Positions 44,521-55,191 of a stretch of 64,000 nt of DNA are shown piece by piece. The stretch lies in assembly GCA_026545765.1 (NCBI GenBank), contig CM048843.1, positions 16,273,200 to 16,337,199 of the forward strand, given 5' to 3'. Under the pieces are notes generated by a model that was given only the letters and a program-made list of their open reading frames with translations, did not search any database and was not told the DNA's origin. How positions within the stretch are numbered: position 1 is the first letter of the stretch; each line of letters begins with the position of its first letter. A program made the translations under genes and the position numbers. The DNA is from Plantago major (taxonomy: Eukaryota > Streptophyta > Magnoliopsida > Lamiales > Plantaginaceae).

Positions 44521-45133
44521 ATTGGAATTAGTGACGGAATCTGAAATTCCGTCACTAATTTTTTTTAATATATTTTTTTTTCATATTAATCCATGTTTTT
44601 CATAGTTCACCTATTTAATCAATATAATGTTCGATAATATATCAATAATACGAAAAATGTTTCAAAAAATGATAAATAAAAAATGTAATATCCGAGTAAG
44701 TCTAAATTATCCGAACAAGTGTAAATATAATAAATCCGAACGTACATAGTACATATACATAACTAGCTACCAGACGGGGGTGGGTCTTTGTGGCCAGGAC
44801 ATGAACTGCTCCAGAATCAAAGTTTCGTTCTCGTCGCGCGCTCCATCTTTTGAGTTAGAGCTGCAACATGTTCCCGGACCTGCGACTACACCATTTCCGA
44901 GACCTGGTCCTGTGTAAACCGACGTCTAGGCTATTTGGGATGATGATGAGGAGCACCGGACTAGCCAAGCTCAAACCGAGGCTCCCGAGTCCATATATTC
45001 GCCTTTCTTTGTCTGTTTGTTGACCTCTAGGAAGATGTTGTCAACTTGTTGATTGACGACATCACCCGCCTCTTCCTCTTTCGCTACCTGAGCATCAACC
45101 TCAGCCTGAAATCGTAAATAGCAGATATCATGA

Positions 45134-46554
45134 TCAGTTACTGTTTTTCAAAAATAACTTGTAATAATGTACAAATATGAACTTTAAGCAACATAAACAT
45201 ACCACAATAGACGAGGCCCGACAGTCGGTCCATACCCCGCCCTTCTGCTTGGCCTTCTTGAAGATGTCATACTTGGATGTCACCTCCCCCCGTGACATCT
45301 GAACAACATATATAGTCAACAATTTATCAACTCACAAGTAATAGAGCAGAGACACAATACATACACGTAATGCTAGATTGAAATAAAATATATATATATA
45401 CTTACCGATTGGTAATAATCAGTGAGAGTAGATCGCCTCCCAAGGTGGTGAACGGCCCTTCCTGCCGCATCAGACTGAGACGCCCGGTTCTGTCTAGACA
45501 TTGTCCTGGACATCAGTTCGGCGCCAGTAGGCATCCCAAAGGGCCCACTCCGCTGCATCAACCTGTGGAGGCATTGGGTCATTCCAATCCCGAATGGCCT
45601 TCCAAGTACATACCATATCCCTGTACAGTTTAGATCCCACAGTCTCGTAAACACGCCAGATCTGTGGGATCAATCTGCTGGGAATGAAGTACTCCTTCTA
45701 CATTCCCAATTTCATACAACATCCAAAGTCAATACATATATAACCTCACCATGTTACATCAATTTAATAAGATACAACAACATAACAGATATGGTGACTA
45801 ACATATCACCCAAACAAAGTGGCTAACATACCACTCACATATAGTGGCTAACATACCACTCACATTGTCCTAAATTTTACTAACACAATGGTGACTAACA
45901 TATCACTCAAATAAAGTGGCTAACATACCACTCACATACAGTGGCTAACATACCACTCATATTAAAACGATTATAATAACAAATAAAGGAATGCCATATT
46001 TTAACTTACCCTCAGCTCATCAAAGTACTCGGCCCTGATGCGGTCTGAGATGTGAGACCAACACTCACCACCCTGCCCCGGTGGCTCTCTCGTGCTCCAG
46101 AAGATGTCACCTAGTTTGTTGTGGATCTCCCGAGGCCATAAACTGTTGTCAATGTATAAGATACAAGAAACAAATATATATTACTTTAGTACAACAATTT
46201 ATTCTTGTCAACTATCATAAGTTATGTTTTACATATTTAAGAAGAATGTATAATACTTACTTGGCAGGACCAACAGGAAAAATCACAGGCAACCCGTCCC
46301 ACGTGACGTTGGGATTCAGTGGATCAAACACGAGGTAGGGACAATCGTCATAGTCGCCCTCCAGTATGTGTCCGGGCCGAATGGTAGAGCCCCTACTGCT
46401 ATCACCTGCGTGGGGGGGGGGGGGGTTCTCAGGAATCCGAGGCCTGCTACCCTGACTACCAGAGCCCTCCCTGTCCTCTGACCCTATCCCCGACCAAGCA
46501 CTATCATGCGGCTGGCTGCGAGGGGGACGATAGGTGGACTTCTCCTCATGCATC
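45134..46554 (-). CDS. CACTA 2 second gene, Transposase_24-like (partial)
   Basis: From about 46554 the frame reads MHEEKSTYRPPRSQPHDSAW, a Pro/Ser-rich stretch, then LNPNVTWDGLPVIFPVGPAK. Further blocks near 46140-46010 (HNKLGDIFWS-type wording), 45720-45560 (KEYFIPSRL, IWRVYETVGSKLY) and 45290-45215 (VTSKYDIFKKAKQKGGVWTD) match the plant Ptta/En-Spm gene that also occurs in CACTA 1. The blocks are separated by intron-like sequence and the palindromic repeat array. A 14-base G run at about 46415 lies in the Pro-rich part and may disturb the frame. The exon borders are only approximate. Confidence 0.55.
45794..45956. repeat. Palindromic repeat array GTGRCTAACATAYCAC in CACTA 2
   Basis: Six units. 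GTGACTAACATATCAC occurs at 45794 and 45891, and GTGGCTAACATACCAC at 45819, 45844, 45916 and 45941. They show the same paired change between outer bases as in CACTA 1, and the same spacer word TTTACTAACACAATG. The array again lies within the Transposase_24-like gene, in intron-like sequence. Confidence 0.9.
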
Positions 46555-46657
46555 TGCAAAAACATGTAATAAATACAATAAAATGTGTTAGTACGAGTTA
46601 TAATACAGAACAAATTATAATAACACATATAATTACTCAAGTGTTATCAACTACTAA

Positions 46658-47410
46658 CTACTTATAATACACATATATACCGTTATCGCCGTCCTCTAAG
46701 TCTACATATTGGTCTTCGTGCAGATCAAACAACTCATCATCTGCTTCTATGGGATTTTCTGCTTGTTTATCAACATCCTCTTGTTGGTACGAGTTGGTAA
46801 TTGAGTCGTCTTTCTCAATGTACTCCACTTTTGAGCGAGCACGAATAGGTACCGCAGCTAGCCATTCTGCCTTATCGCGTTTCCTGCTTGGATATTCAAG
46901 AAACACCACTTGTCGTGCTTGATTCGCCAGAATAAATGGTTCATACTTGGTTCGGTACCTCTTCTTTTGGTTCACATCAACCATTTCATACTGCTCGTTC
47001 TTCCTCGTACCTCCTGGATTAGGATCATACCACTCAACATCAAACAAGAAGGTTCGTTTCAATGGCAAGCCGGAATATTCAATCCTCACTATTCGTTTTA
47101 GCTTCCCGTGGAAATCAAACAAAACAGCGTCTCCATAATCTTCTGCACCCTTAACACACACCCCGGAGTTGCTTGTCGCCATGGCCGTGTTACATTCAGT
47201 CGTGTGGAACCTAAGGCCATTGACTATATAACCTGGGAATGTGTAGACCTTTTTGAATGGCCCCTCTGCGAGAGCTTTTAAGTATATGCATGTGACGTTG
47301 TTAATAGGATTTCGGACATACTCTCGGAACCAATCTGGAAATTCTGTAGCAATTTTTGAGTAAAGTAGTTCCTCTAGTGTATCCTCTGTCATCTGAGGAT
47401 TCTCTTCCAA
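46658..47410 (-). CDS. CACTA 2 DUF4216 domain of TNP2-type gene
   Basis: This 250-aa frame carries FPDWFREYVRNPINN, the segment GLRFHTTECNTAMATSNSGV, YGDAVLFDFHGKLKRIVRIE, FDVEWYDPNPGGTRKNEQYE and PFILANQARQVVFLEYPS. These are the marks of DUF4216, which closes plant En/Spm TNP2 proteins. The end is acidic (DLHEDQYVDLEDGDNG). It has an N-terminal Met but is probably the last exon of a longer gene, continuing from the DUF4218 block to its right. Confidence 0.8.
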   Translation of the reverse strand: MEENPQMTEDTLEELLYSKIATEFPDWFREYVRNPINNVTCIYLKALAEGPFKKVYTFPGYIVNGLRFHTTECNTAMATSNSGVCVKGAEDYGDAVLFDFHGKLKRIVRIEYSGLPLKRTFLFDVEWYDPNPGGTRKNEQYEMVDVNQKKRYRTKYEPFILANQARQVVFLEYPSRKRDKAEWLAAVPIRARSKVEYIEKDDSITNSYQQEDVDKQAENPIEADDELFDLHEDQYVDLEDGDNGIYVYYK

Positions 47411-47793
47411 ACAACGCTTTTTGAAAAAACTGCAAACATGATTCGATTATAAGTCTATAATTGAAGTAGAGACTTACGTAGCTATATTAAAATTTAAAGA
47501 AAGTGTTGCTCACCTCGCAAATAGTATCATATACTGGTCAACCTCAACACAATTCGTGAGGACATAATATTGAGCTGCTTTCAACTCCTTATCCGTAAGA
47601 TATTCTTTCTTAGCTGCACCCAGAGGTCTCCCTGATACCCTGAAGACAGATAGGGAAAACTCATCATCCGCTTGAACTTTGAATATGTGTCTGCATTTCG
47701 AGCCGGCCTTGATGTCTTCGTAGGGACGTGTTCATCAAAGTAATAAGAGCAGAAGGTTGCAGTTTCCTCTCGAATGTAGGCATTGGCAATCGA

Positions 47794-48171
47794 TTATTCA
47801 GGTTTACCTTTTTTGTTGACATACTTCTTCAATTTCCCCAAGTACCTCTCGAATGGATACATCCATCGATACTGAACCGGTCCAGCAAGTCTCGCTTCAT
47901 GTGGAAGGTGAACCGGCAAGTGCTCCATAGAATCAAACCAGCTCGGTGGAAAGATGCGCTCGAGCTTGCATAGAATCAATGGTATGTTCCTTTTAAGATA
48001 TTCCAACACTTTGTCATGAACCACCCCTGTGCCTAAATTTTTGAAAAATAAGCTCAACTCGGGGATAGCAGTCCATACATGTTTGGGTAGCAGCTCTCGA
48101 GCCTCTCCATGAACACATGACAGTCGTGGCTCTTCATCCCATAAACCTTTGTCTTCTTCAAATCCACACAC
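47794..48171 (-). CDS. CACTA 2 DUF4218 domain of TNP2-type gene
   Basis: A 125-aa frame contains IPELSLFFKNLGTGVVHDKV, CKLERIFPPSWFDSMEHLPV, HLPHEARLAGPVQYRWMYPF and ERYLGKLKKYV. That is the DUF4218 region of plant En/Spm TNP2 transposases. The Transposase_21 core that should precede it is not present between here and the TNP2 N-terminal piece at 48321, so this is an internally deleted gene. Confidence 0.85.
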   Translation of the reverse strand: MCGFEEDKGLWDEEPRLSCVHGEARELLPKHVWTAIPELSLFFKNLGTGVVHDKVLEYLKRNIPLILCKLERIFPPSWFDSMEHLPVHLPHEARLAGPVQYRWMYPFERYLGKLKKYVNKKGKPE

Positions 48172-48234
48172 TTCTCTAAATTTGAGGCGTAATTATCTGG
48201 GAACTCCCATAAACCTTTAACCCCTTCATCCCAT

Positions 48235-48321
48235 AAACCTTTTAACCCCTTCTACAAAACTCCTAGAAACTCTGCCATTTACCGCCGTACGATCGTACAT
48301 CCATGAGCGGTCGGAATTCAT
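48235..48321 (-). CDS. CACTA 2 TNP2 N-terminal fragment
   Basis: From the ATG at 48321 the frame reads MNSDRSWMYDRTAVNGRV followed by a SFVEGV segment, matching the start of the TNP2 fragment in CACTA 1 (MNPDRSWMYRRTVNGRI). Only about 26 codons remain before the sequence jumps to the DUF4218 region. Confidence 0.65.
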
Positions 48322-48479
48322 TGTATACTTTTTTAACCTGCACGTTCCAATTGATTAGATCGTATTTAATTTATTAGATCGATTCCAATTCGGATAAGAA
48401 GATTGTAGAGATTAATTGTTAATTATTATATGTTCCTTATAAATTAATTATTAAGTGTTCGATATGTTACAAAATTTAT

Positions 48480-49000
48480 TAAGTGTTTTACTACTACGAG
48501 TTATAAATTATAAATTACATGTTAATATAATCAACAAATTATCCGTCGCTCAAAACACTTAACTACATCCTCGTAATTTAGTACATATACGAATTTATGA
48601 AATCAACCAAAACTACTACATACATACATATCAAATTAACTAAACTAACTACATACATACTTAACATACATATCAAATTGCACATACATATCGAATTACT
48701 ACATACATACTTAACATACATATCAAATTAACTAAACTAACTAAACTAACTACATACATAATTAATTAACATACATACTTCACTACATACATACTTATCA
48801 AATTAACATACATACATATTGAATTACTACATACATTCATATCAAATTAACTAAACTAACTATCAAATTACATATACAATCAAATTAATCAAATTACATA
48901 TACATATCAAATTACATATAATTGATCAAATTAACTAAACAAGCTACTACATACTTCATATAAACATACAATTGAGAATAAGTAGTCAAAAATAAAAAAA
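48480..49000. repeat. ACATACATA / TTAACTAAACTAAC simple-repeat stretch
   Basis: Low-complexity sequence built from ACATAC, ATCAAATTA and ACTAAACTAAC words, upstream of the TNP2 fragment in CACTA 2. A shorter similar stretch exists in CACTA 1 near 10500-10680. It is likely the element's 5' leader or first intron. Confidence 0.6.
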
Positions 49001-50971
49001 AATCCCAAATTTCCAAAAGTTAGGGTTTAGCCAAAATACCGTTGATTCCAAAGAAAATAACGGATGAAATTTGAAATTGATGGAAGAAACGAGCTCCTCG
49101 TCCAACGATCTTCGAATTGACACCAAGATTGAGAATAATCGTCAACAATTGGCCGGATTTGACGGAGGAGAAAGGAAGAAAAACGGAAGAGAAAGGAAGA
49201 AGCAGAAGAGCGAAATGGCTTCTGCTTCTACTTCTGCTTCACTCCGACTAAAACCCTTCTGGGCCGACAAATACGTATCCGTCGGCCCAAAGGCCGATCC
49301 GTCGCTACGGGAGTGACGGATAGTTATCCGTTGCCTTTTTTTTTATTTTAAATATAAATATTAACGACGGATAATTTATCCGTCGTTAATATTTAATTTC
49401 TTTTTTAAAAAAAGTCAAAGTATGGGCGACGGATTAATAAAATCCTTCGCCCATATAGCGACGGATAACATTATCCGTCGCTAATAAGCGACGGATAACT
49501 ATTATCCGTCGCTAGGTTTGGCGACAGATAAAATCCGTCGCCAAACCTAGCGATCCGTCGTTATGGGGCGACGGATTTTATCCGTCGCCCCTTTCCGTCG
49601 TTTTTGGACAATATTCTTGTAGTGCTACAAATACAATTCTATAAACATCGAACTAGTTACAATTCACAAAAAAAAAAGTAAAAAGCTCTCACTCAACACC
49701 ACTAGCTGCTCGAACCTGACTTTTCTCAACGAAACCAGAACCATTGAAAAAAGGTGTAAGGGTGAATCTCAAGCCACTTCTACCGGATCAAGCAGGGTAG
49801 TACACACACACAATATCAGAACACATAGCCAGAATGGAGTACTTGTAACAAAATAGTAGTATCAGAATGTTTAGCTCAACACTAGCACATAACGGAACAT
49901 AACAGAAAGTTCCCCGCTAAAGGAACACATACAAAAAGAAGTACTTCAGAAGCCAACCATAATCACTGTCAAAGACAGGCCCAGATTCATAGGTAAAACT
50001 GTGAGCTCAAAACATATTTTATCTCCATGTACATAAACATATTTTTTTTACACATCACATGCATGCATCGTAAAACATTATTTTGAAAATTTACATACTT
50101 CATCATTTTCGAATAAACTATTATACCAAGTCTCATATCTCGATATAATAACCATAAGTTATTCGTCAAATATTAAAAATATACATTATACGATAATAAA
50201 TAAAATATGAGCAAAATTGTTAAGAAATCCCCTTACCTGGAAGACGACACACTTAACATAGCTAAACCGTAAAAGCTCCACTAAGTTCACCTTGAACTCT
50301 CTCTTAAACCACCTCTACAATGTAAGAACCCAAACTAAATCGTAAAACAAATATATAAGTGGGTAAGAACTAAATCAAAGGTTAACAGACAAGGACCAGG
50401 ATGCAATTTACACAAACTTTAATAACAAAACAGAAGGATGGAGAATAGGTACGTACTACAGTAGTTTGGCAAAGGCAGGGAACTTCGGCGAGTCCGAACG
50501 GCTTCATCTTTCACCCGATTCTCATGAAACAAGTTTATGCGGGTTCTTTACAAGACAAAGAATACGTTACAGAAACTGTGGTAACTTTCGGTAGGCGAAT
50601 AAGGAGAAACAAAGCCGATAAGAGAATTACGCTACCGGGGAATAAATCCAAGGACTTTTACAGGACGAGGCTTACACCAACATGATCTACGACTCAAGGA
50701 TCTCAATGACATGAATTGGGTCAAGATTGGAAGTCGTTTGGTATGATTTATGTTGCGAAAAAGAAGACTCTAGATTGTTCTGGCTATGGTTATGATGTTA
50801 CGATGATGATGACAACTTGTGATGATTAGACCTATAAGCATGGTGATGAATAGGTGCTGAACAGTTTGATAATGGTCATGATTAGTGCCAAAGTGAGGCC
50901 GGGTGGTTTAATTTAGGGTTTGTGCAGATGATGGGATGAATAGGTGTTGAACGGTTTGATAATGATTCCAT

Positions 50972-51105
50972 TATGTTTAGCACAAACTTAGCTTATAAGC
51001 TTAATGAGTTTATTTTAGTAATAACGCCTAGCTTGTAGCTGATAAGCCAGCTAATCTAATAAGTTTATCCAGAAAACTTATCAGAAAAATAAGCTAAACA
51101 TAGCC
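50972..51105. repeat. MITE-like repeat inside the solo LTR
   Basis: Begins TATGTTTAGC and ends GCTAAACATA (inverted), with AGCTTATAAGCTT and TAGCTGATAAGCCAGCTAA words inside. It resembles the repeat in the SOUL intron at 4685-4835. No clean 8-bp duplication was seen. Confidence 0.5.
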
Positions 51106-51491
51106 TTCATCTTTTCTTTTTTATAAACACCAAAAAATATATTACTTCAACTGAATAATTTTAGACGAGAATAATGAATGCTATTTAGATTCACTAACTT
51201 TTACAATACAATCAAAACCGAAAAAAAAAATGTCAACGAACATTAAACTACAGTTCTCCACCTTTCTTCCTTCTTCAACGACCTGGATTACCGAAGTTGA
51301 TACTTTGAGAATAGGCAAGGCCCGATTAACATAGTCCTATTAAAACATAAGGGTTTGTAATTAAGAATAACTTGGCCTGATAATTTGAAAACTAAAATAT
51401 TACCAGATCCGACCGACTATTATTAAAAATATAAGAAACATTTAATATCCAAATAATAATAATTTAGAAAAGTACAGGTTCTTACACTTAC

Positions 51492-51728
51492 ACACCATAT
51501 ATAACAAGCATATAAAACCTATAAAATTTTAACACTATCCAAAACACAATTTTTTACGGCCCAATTGAAATTCAATTACTATTTACAGTTAAAACCCGAT
51601 CAATTTAAGTCGCATGCCAAACATAGTGTTTTACTTATTATAAATTTGTACTTTATCTAACCATGGTAAGATTCAATTAAATATAATTCTCCTTTATTTA
51701 TTTATTCATTTCCTTGGTACTAACATAT
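51492..51728. other. Intergenic, nothing recognised
   Basis: AT-rich sequence between the solo LTR and the Stowaway element. No feature is supported. Confidence 0.4.
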
Positions 51729-51730
51729 TA

Positions 51731-51992
51731 CTTCCCCCGTATCGGGAATAGATCTCCGTTCACTTTTTTGTGGATAAAATAAGGTATATATTACTTTTTG
51801 ATAAAATAGTACTGGTGGTTCCACCAAATTGATTTTTAAAGTTGGAAGTGAGATAAAATAATGTTAGTGAGTTTACTTTTAATTATATATAATGTTTTAG
51901 TTGGGTGAGTGGTTGTCAAAAAAGGAAATGAAAAGTTTTGATTGGGACACCCAAAATGGCAAAATGGAAAGCTATTCCAGAGACGGGGGAAG
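51731..51992. mobile_element. Stowaway MITE (Tc1/mariner)
   Basis: A 262-bp unit starts CTTCCCCCGTATCGGGAATAG and its right end is CTATTCCAGAGACGGGGGAAG, with TA on both sides (51729-51730 and 51993-51994). The inverted ends and TA target define Stowaway. It has no coding capacity of its own. Confidence 0.88.
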
Positions 51993-51994
51993 TA

Positions 51995-52830
51995 GAACTT
52001 TAGAATACGATACGCATTTAATTTATTGTGGAACATAGTTACAAATAATGGGAGAAGTACATTAATGTAAGAATTACAAAATATCGTTGTTTTCTGATGA
52101 TGAAATGTCATTTTTGGGTTGAATTGGAATTTGGGCCTCTGCGAATTGAGTTGTTTTAATTTAATTAAAGAAAAAAGATTGATTATCATTGTTTTTTATG
52201 ATGAATTTCTTTTTTTTTTGGGTTGAATTAGAGTTTGAGTATGTGTGAATTGACCTTAATTTAATTGAAGAAAAAAGTGTTTTTTTTTTTTGTAAATCAA
52301 GTCAAATTTAAATACTCTCTCCGTCCCGGAGAACTTCATGCATTTAGTGGTCGATATATTAGTGGTCAGATCATTACACTCAGCTCTATCCTTTGGGCCG
52401 GCGTGCTAACTCCTGAACTGCTCTCCGGGTGATATGCTGGTCTCATTGTGCCAAAACTTGTAAGATTGCTCCAGAAAGCATGCTTAACTTTGAAGTTGTT
52501 ATGGATGGATTCCCGAAAAGAAAGGTGCAACTTGTTGGTCTGAGTAGCGCTCTCAATCATTTTAGACTCCATAAAACTTCTTGAAACTTCGGAGCATTAT
52601 AATGACTCAATTAGTTTAATAAAACAGTGCTTTAGAGGCTAGGTCTTTAGGTTTATTCAATTAATCTTATTATGTTTATACAGTTTCCTATTATATTCTT
52701 CTTTTTTAAACTCCATATTTCTATGTCATCTTTGTCTCTCTCCTCTCATGGAAAAACCCCATGCTTCCAGAACAATGGAGTTCTAATCCCCACCACCTCC
52801 GGTCAAGATCGTGATGAGGATCGCCGGTAG
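51995..52830. other. Intergenic with a Stowaway-like end fragment
   Basis: AT-rich. CTCTCTCCGTCCCGGAG at about 52315 looks like one end of another Stowaway element, without a convincing partner. The stretch 52375-52570 is GC-richer and non-repetitive. It gives a 68-aa minus-strand frame of unknown nature and a word resembling 5S rRNA box A, neither of which supports a gene call. Confidence 0.4.
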
Positions 52831-53785
52831 GAAATGTAGTACATAATCTACGGGAGAGGAAGTTGAGAAGAACAAAATAGGGTCGAAAAGAGTTGATAGT
52901 TTGACTATCTCTCCTTAAAACTTTATTGCCCCGCTACGGTGCACACGGGTTGCTTGCAATAGTCTCCCAGGATAAAACGTCTCTTAAACGGCTAGGTTAC
53001 ACTACGATAGCCGAGTCTACTGAACCTTAGTTTGAGTGTATAAGGATGCACAGAAGAGCAGGAGGAAAGAACAAGTAGGGAATGTGTTGTATGTTCTTGT
53101 GAAGAACTTCTTCACATATTTATACTTGTTTGGTGATATTTCCTAAAAGATATATCCTTCCACTAAAGGTGTTAACTCTTCATTCAATAGACACAAGTTG
53201 AAAGGGACACAATTATTCAACTCAAGGGAAGTGTCTAATCATGAAAATACAAGGAAAAATTCGAAAAAAACTGGGGAAAAACGCAACTTTCCAGTCACCA
53301 ACAGGACTCACATCGGCCCTACCTCACCGCGGTCAGAAAAACTTGTTGTTTTACCTGACCGCGGTGAGCTCCTTTGCCACAAGGGCTCACCGCGGTGAGG
53401 TAGGGGCCCTACCACACCGCGGTCAGTAAAACAGAAACAAGCTCCTTTTCCACAAGGGCTCACCGCAGTGAGCTCCTCCCTTTTCTCCAGATTCGAACTT
53501 TCATATTTCTTTTTAATTACTTTGCTCTTAAATCTGAATTTTAGCACATATGATTACGAATCATTATGTTTAAGATGACTTAACTCATTCATGAATTGAT
53601 CAAACACACTTAATGCATTAATCACTCATTCACCACTTGGCGATTTTAGTGACTTAATACAAAGTACAATTCGTTTTAACAATAAGATACACGCTTACAC
53701 GGAATGCTTATTTATGACATGTTGGACCTTATTTACCAATTCATCGAACGAATTAAAAGCTCATTCATTCATTAAAATTCCAACA
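52830..53785 (-). mobile_element. LTR remnant of a copia-like element (fossil)
   Basis: Read on the minus strand it starts TGTTGGAATTTTAATGAATG directly after a purine-rich tract (ATATCAAGGAGA, 53786-53797), as in copia 3' LTRs. A promoter-like GTATAAATATG lies at about 53117-53127. The distal end is not fixed, and no target duplication was found. It contains an array of CTCACCGCGGTGAG-type palindromes (about 53320-53475). Confidence 0.5.
53320..53475. repeat. CTCACCGCGGTGAG palindrome array
   Basis: Five copies of a 14-base palindrome or near-palindrome (CTCACCGCGGTCAG, CTGACCGCGGTGAG, CTCACCGCGGTGAG, ACACCGCGGTCAG, CTCACCGCAGTGAG) are separated by repeated GCTCCTTTGCCACAAGGG-type spacers. 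It lies within the LTR remnant. Confidence 0.85.
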
Positions 53786-53797
53786 TCTCCTTGATAT

Positions 53798-54289
53798 CTA
53801 GCCGATTGGGTCACCAAATTGGCAGATTCATATGTCATGTTATCCACCGTGACCAGCTCTACTAGGGGGGACATGATTTTATTGTCTCGTGCAAATCTTT
53901 ACTTATTGAACTAATAACAAATTAAAACTCTTACTTCCCAATAATAACTAGGTTGACTTTTTTTACAATTGTATTGAGTTGTTTAGAAGTAAAAAACTAA
54001 GAGGATATTTGGTGAAGAACTAATTAACTAAAGTTCAGAAAACCATGTTAAAAACACATAAATTTTTACAAAACTTAAAATTCTAATTATATATCAATCA
54101 CAAAGTTTTGGAAGAGACGTGTATTAATGAGAGACTTGAATGACATATTGATGTTCTTAATTATATGTATAATATTTTAAACAATATCAGTAATGTTTTA
54201 TTAGTGAACATTTTATATTATTTTTTATGTATATATATCTCACCGATGTTCTTAGTAAAACCTCTAATGTTTTTCAAAATAACTATAAT
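53798..54289. other. Intergenic, possibly old retroelement interior
   Basis: The first 100 bases follow the purine tract of the LTR remnant and may be its interior. The rest is AT-rich with repeated AATGTTTT words. No gene is supported. Confidence 0.35.
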
Positions 54290-54294
54290 GTTTG

Positions 54295-55191
54295 TGTTAG
54301 AACTTAGGATCCCGGATTGGTACTTGAAACAAAATCAATAGACAATGTTGCCAACAATGTTGTTCAACATTGTCTTCAACACAGCAAACAGATAGCAGCG
54401 GATGAATATGAATGAAACTTCTATTACCAAGCCAACATATAGAAAAATATATTGGCAGCGCCGTAGGCAAAATATCTACTGACAGGAAAAGTAGATCTAA
54501 TCAAGTGGGTTTAATACAATCACAGACGATTGATTAAACAACCAAAACTAGCCCTAGAAGAACCAACAGTAAAAGCTATTCTAGGTCGATGTTTGAAAGA
54601 GTTATTCCAACAATGAATACTCTTAGACAAACTCTAAAGCTAGCAGAAAACAAGAAGCCTAAACTCTTTTAATAAAATCTCGATTGATCATCAAGAAAGG
54701 CTCTATGATTGCTCGGCTGAATCCTTGTATATATACTTGAGATATCGACAGCTCCCATCCAAGTCGAAAGGCAATAGGATCTCAGCAAAGGCAATTTTTC
54801 ATGTTCTTGTTTTCTTCAATAATCAGCTAGAAGGAAATTCCCATATTAGTGTCTTTAACAATATATTTCCTTCTTGCTTTCTTCAACAATATTCTTGAAA
54901 GATTCTCTCTTTAGATTGCATTCCTTATGTCCAAAGCAACTCAAACTCTTTCCTTATTCCTGCAGAAATTCGAATTGATTGCTTCCAGTCCAAGTCATCA
55001 ATCCAATTGGCCTGCTTGTTTCTATGTTGTCTGCTGTTGTCCGTAATGTTGTTCCAACATTGTATCGGCACTATTTCGCAATGTTGCACAACATTGAAAT
55101 CCTGCAGTTCACAAACAACAACAACAAACACAAACATTGAACTGAATCATGAAAGATAAGATTAACTAATCAAGTGCAACTTGCATTTTCA
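54295..55191 (-). repeat. 3' LTR of fossil B
   Basis: 897 bp, TGTTAGAACTTAGG to GCAACTTGCATTTTCA on the plus strand. The adjoining ATCTCCCCCTTAATCTT (55192-55208) is the purine tract on the minus strand. Confidence 0.9.

Larger units (their letters stand above)
44149..49624 (-). mobile_element. CACTA (En/Spm) transposon 2
   Basis: The left end is CACTAAGAAAAAAACTGG. The right end, inverted, is CACTACAAGAATATTGTCC. The 3-bp duplication CTA flanks it (44146-44148 and 49625-49627). Length is 5476 bp. Subterminal regions are packed with GGCGACGGAT/ATCCGTCGCC words. Minus-strand remnants run in the order TNP2 N-terminus, DUF4218, DUF4216, Transposase_24-like. The Transposase_21 catalytic core is missing, so it is non-autonomous. 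Its leader (about 49030-49110) resembles that of CACTA 1 (about 10730-10800), showing that the two families are related. The terminal words differ (GGCGACGGAT against GGGACGGAT). Confidence 0.93.
44021..51486. mobile_element. Solo LTR fossil, split by CACTA 2
   Basis: Starts TGTCACGCCCC and ends GGTTCTTACA, with the 5-bp duplication CTTAC on both sides (44016-44020 and 51487-51491). Removing the CACTA element and its duplication leaves about 1987 bp. There is no primer-binding site, purine tract or coding domain inside, so it is best read as a solo LTR. TGTCACGCCCC-type ends are common among plant Ty3/gypsy LTRs, so that superfamily is likely but unproven. The orientation is unknown. Its right part hosts a short MITE-like repeat. 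Confidence 0.75.

Noticed and set aside
46415-46428. Poly-G run as a G-quadruplex regulatory site
   Set aside because: A single uninterrupted G tract of this kind is more likely slippage or sequencing error, and nothing around it supports a regulatory role.
49071-49316. 81-aa plus-strand frame near the right end of CACTA 2
   Set aside because: It lies in the element's leader opposite to its gene direction and ends in terminal GACGGAT repeats; a chance frame.
52315-52345. Third Stowaway MITE
   Set aside because: Only one end (CTCTCTCCGTCCCGGAG) is visible; no partner end or TA-bounded unit was found.
52370-52570. Possible 5S rRNA-like sequence on the minus strand (AGTTAAGCATGCTT)
   Set aside because: Only the box A-like word fits; the rest of the 5S sequence and its spacing do not match, so no RNA gene is called.
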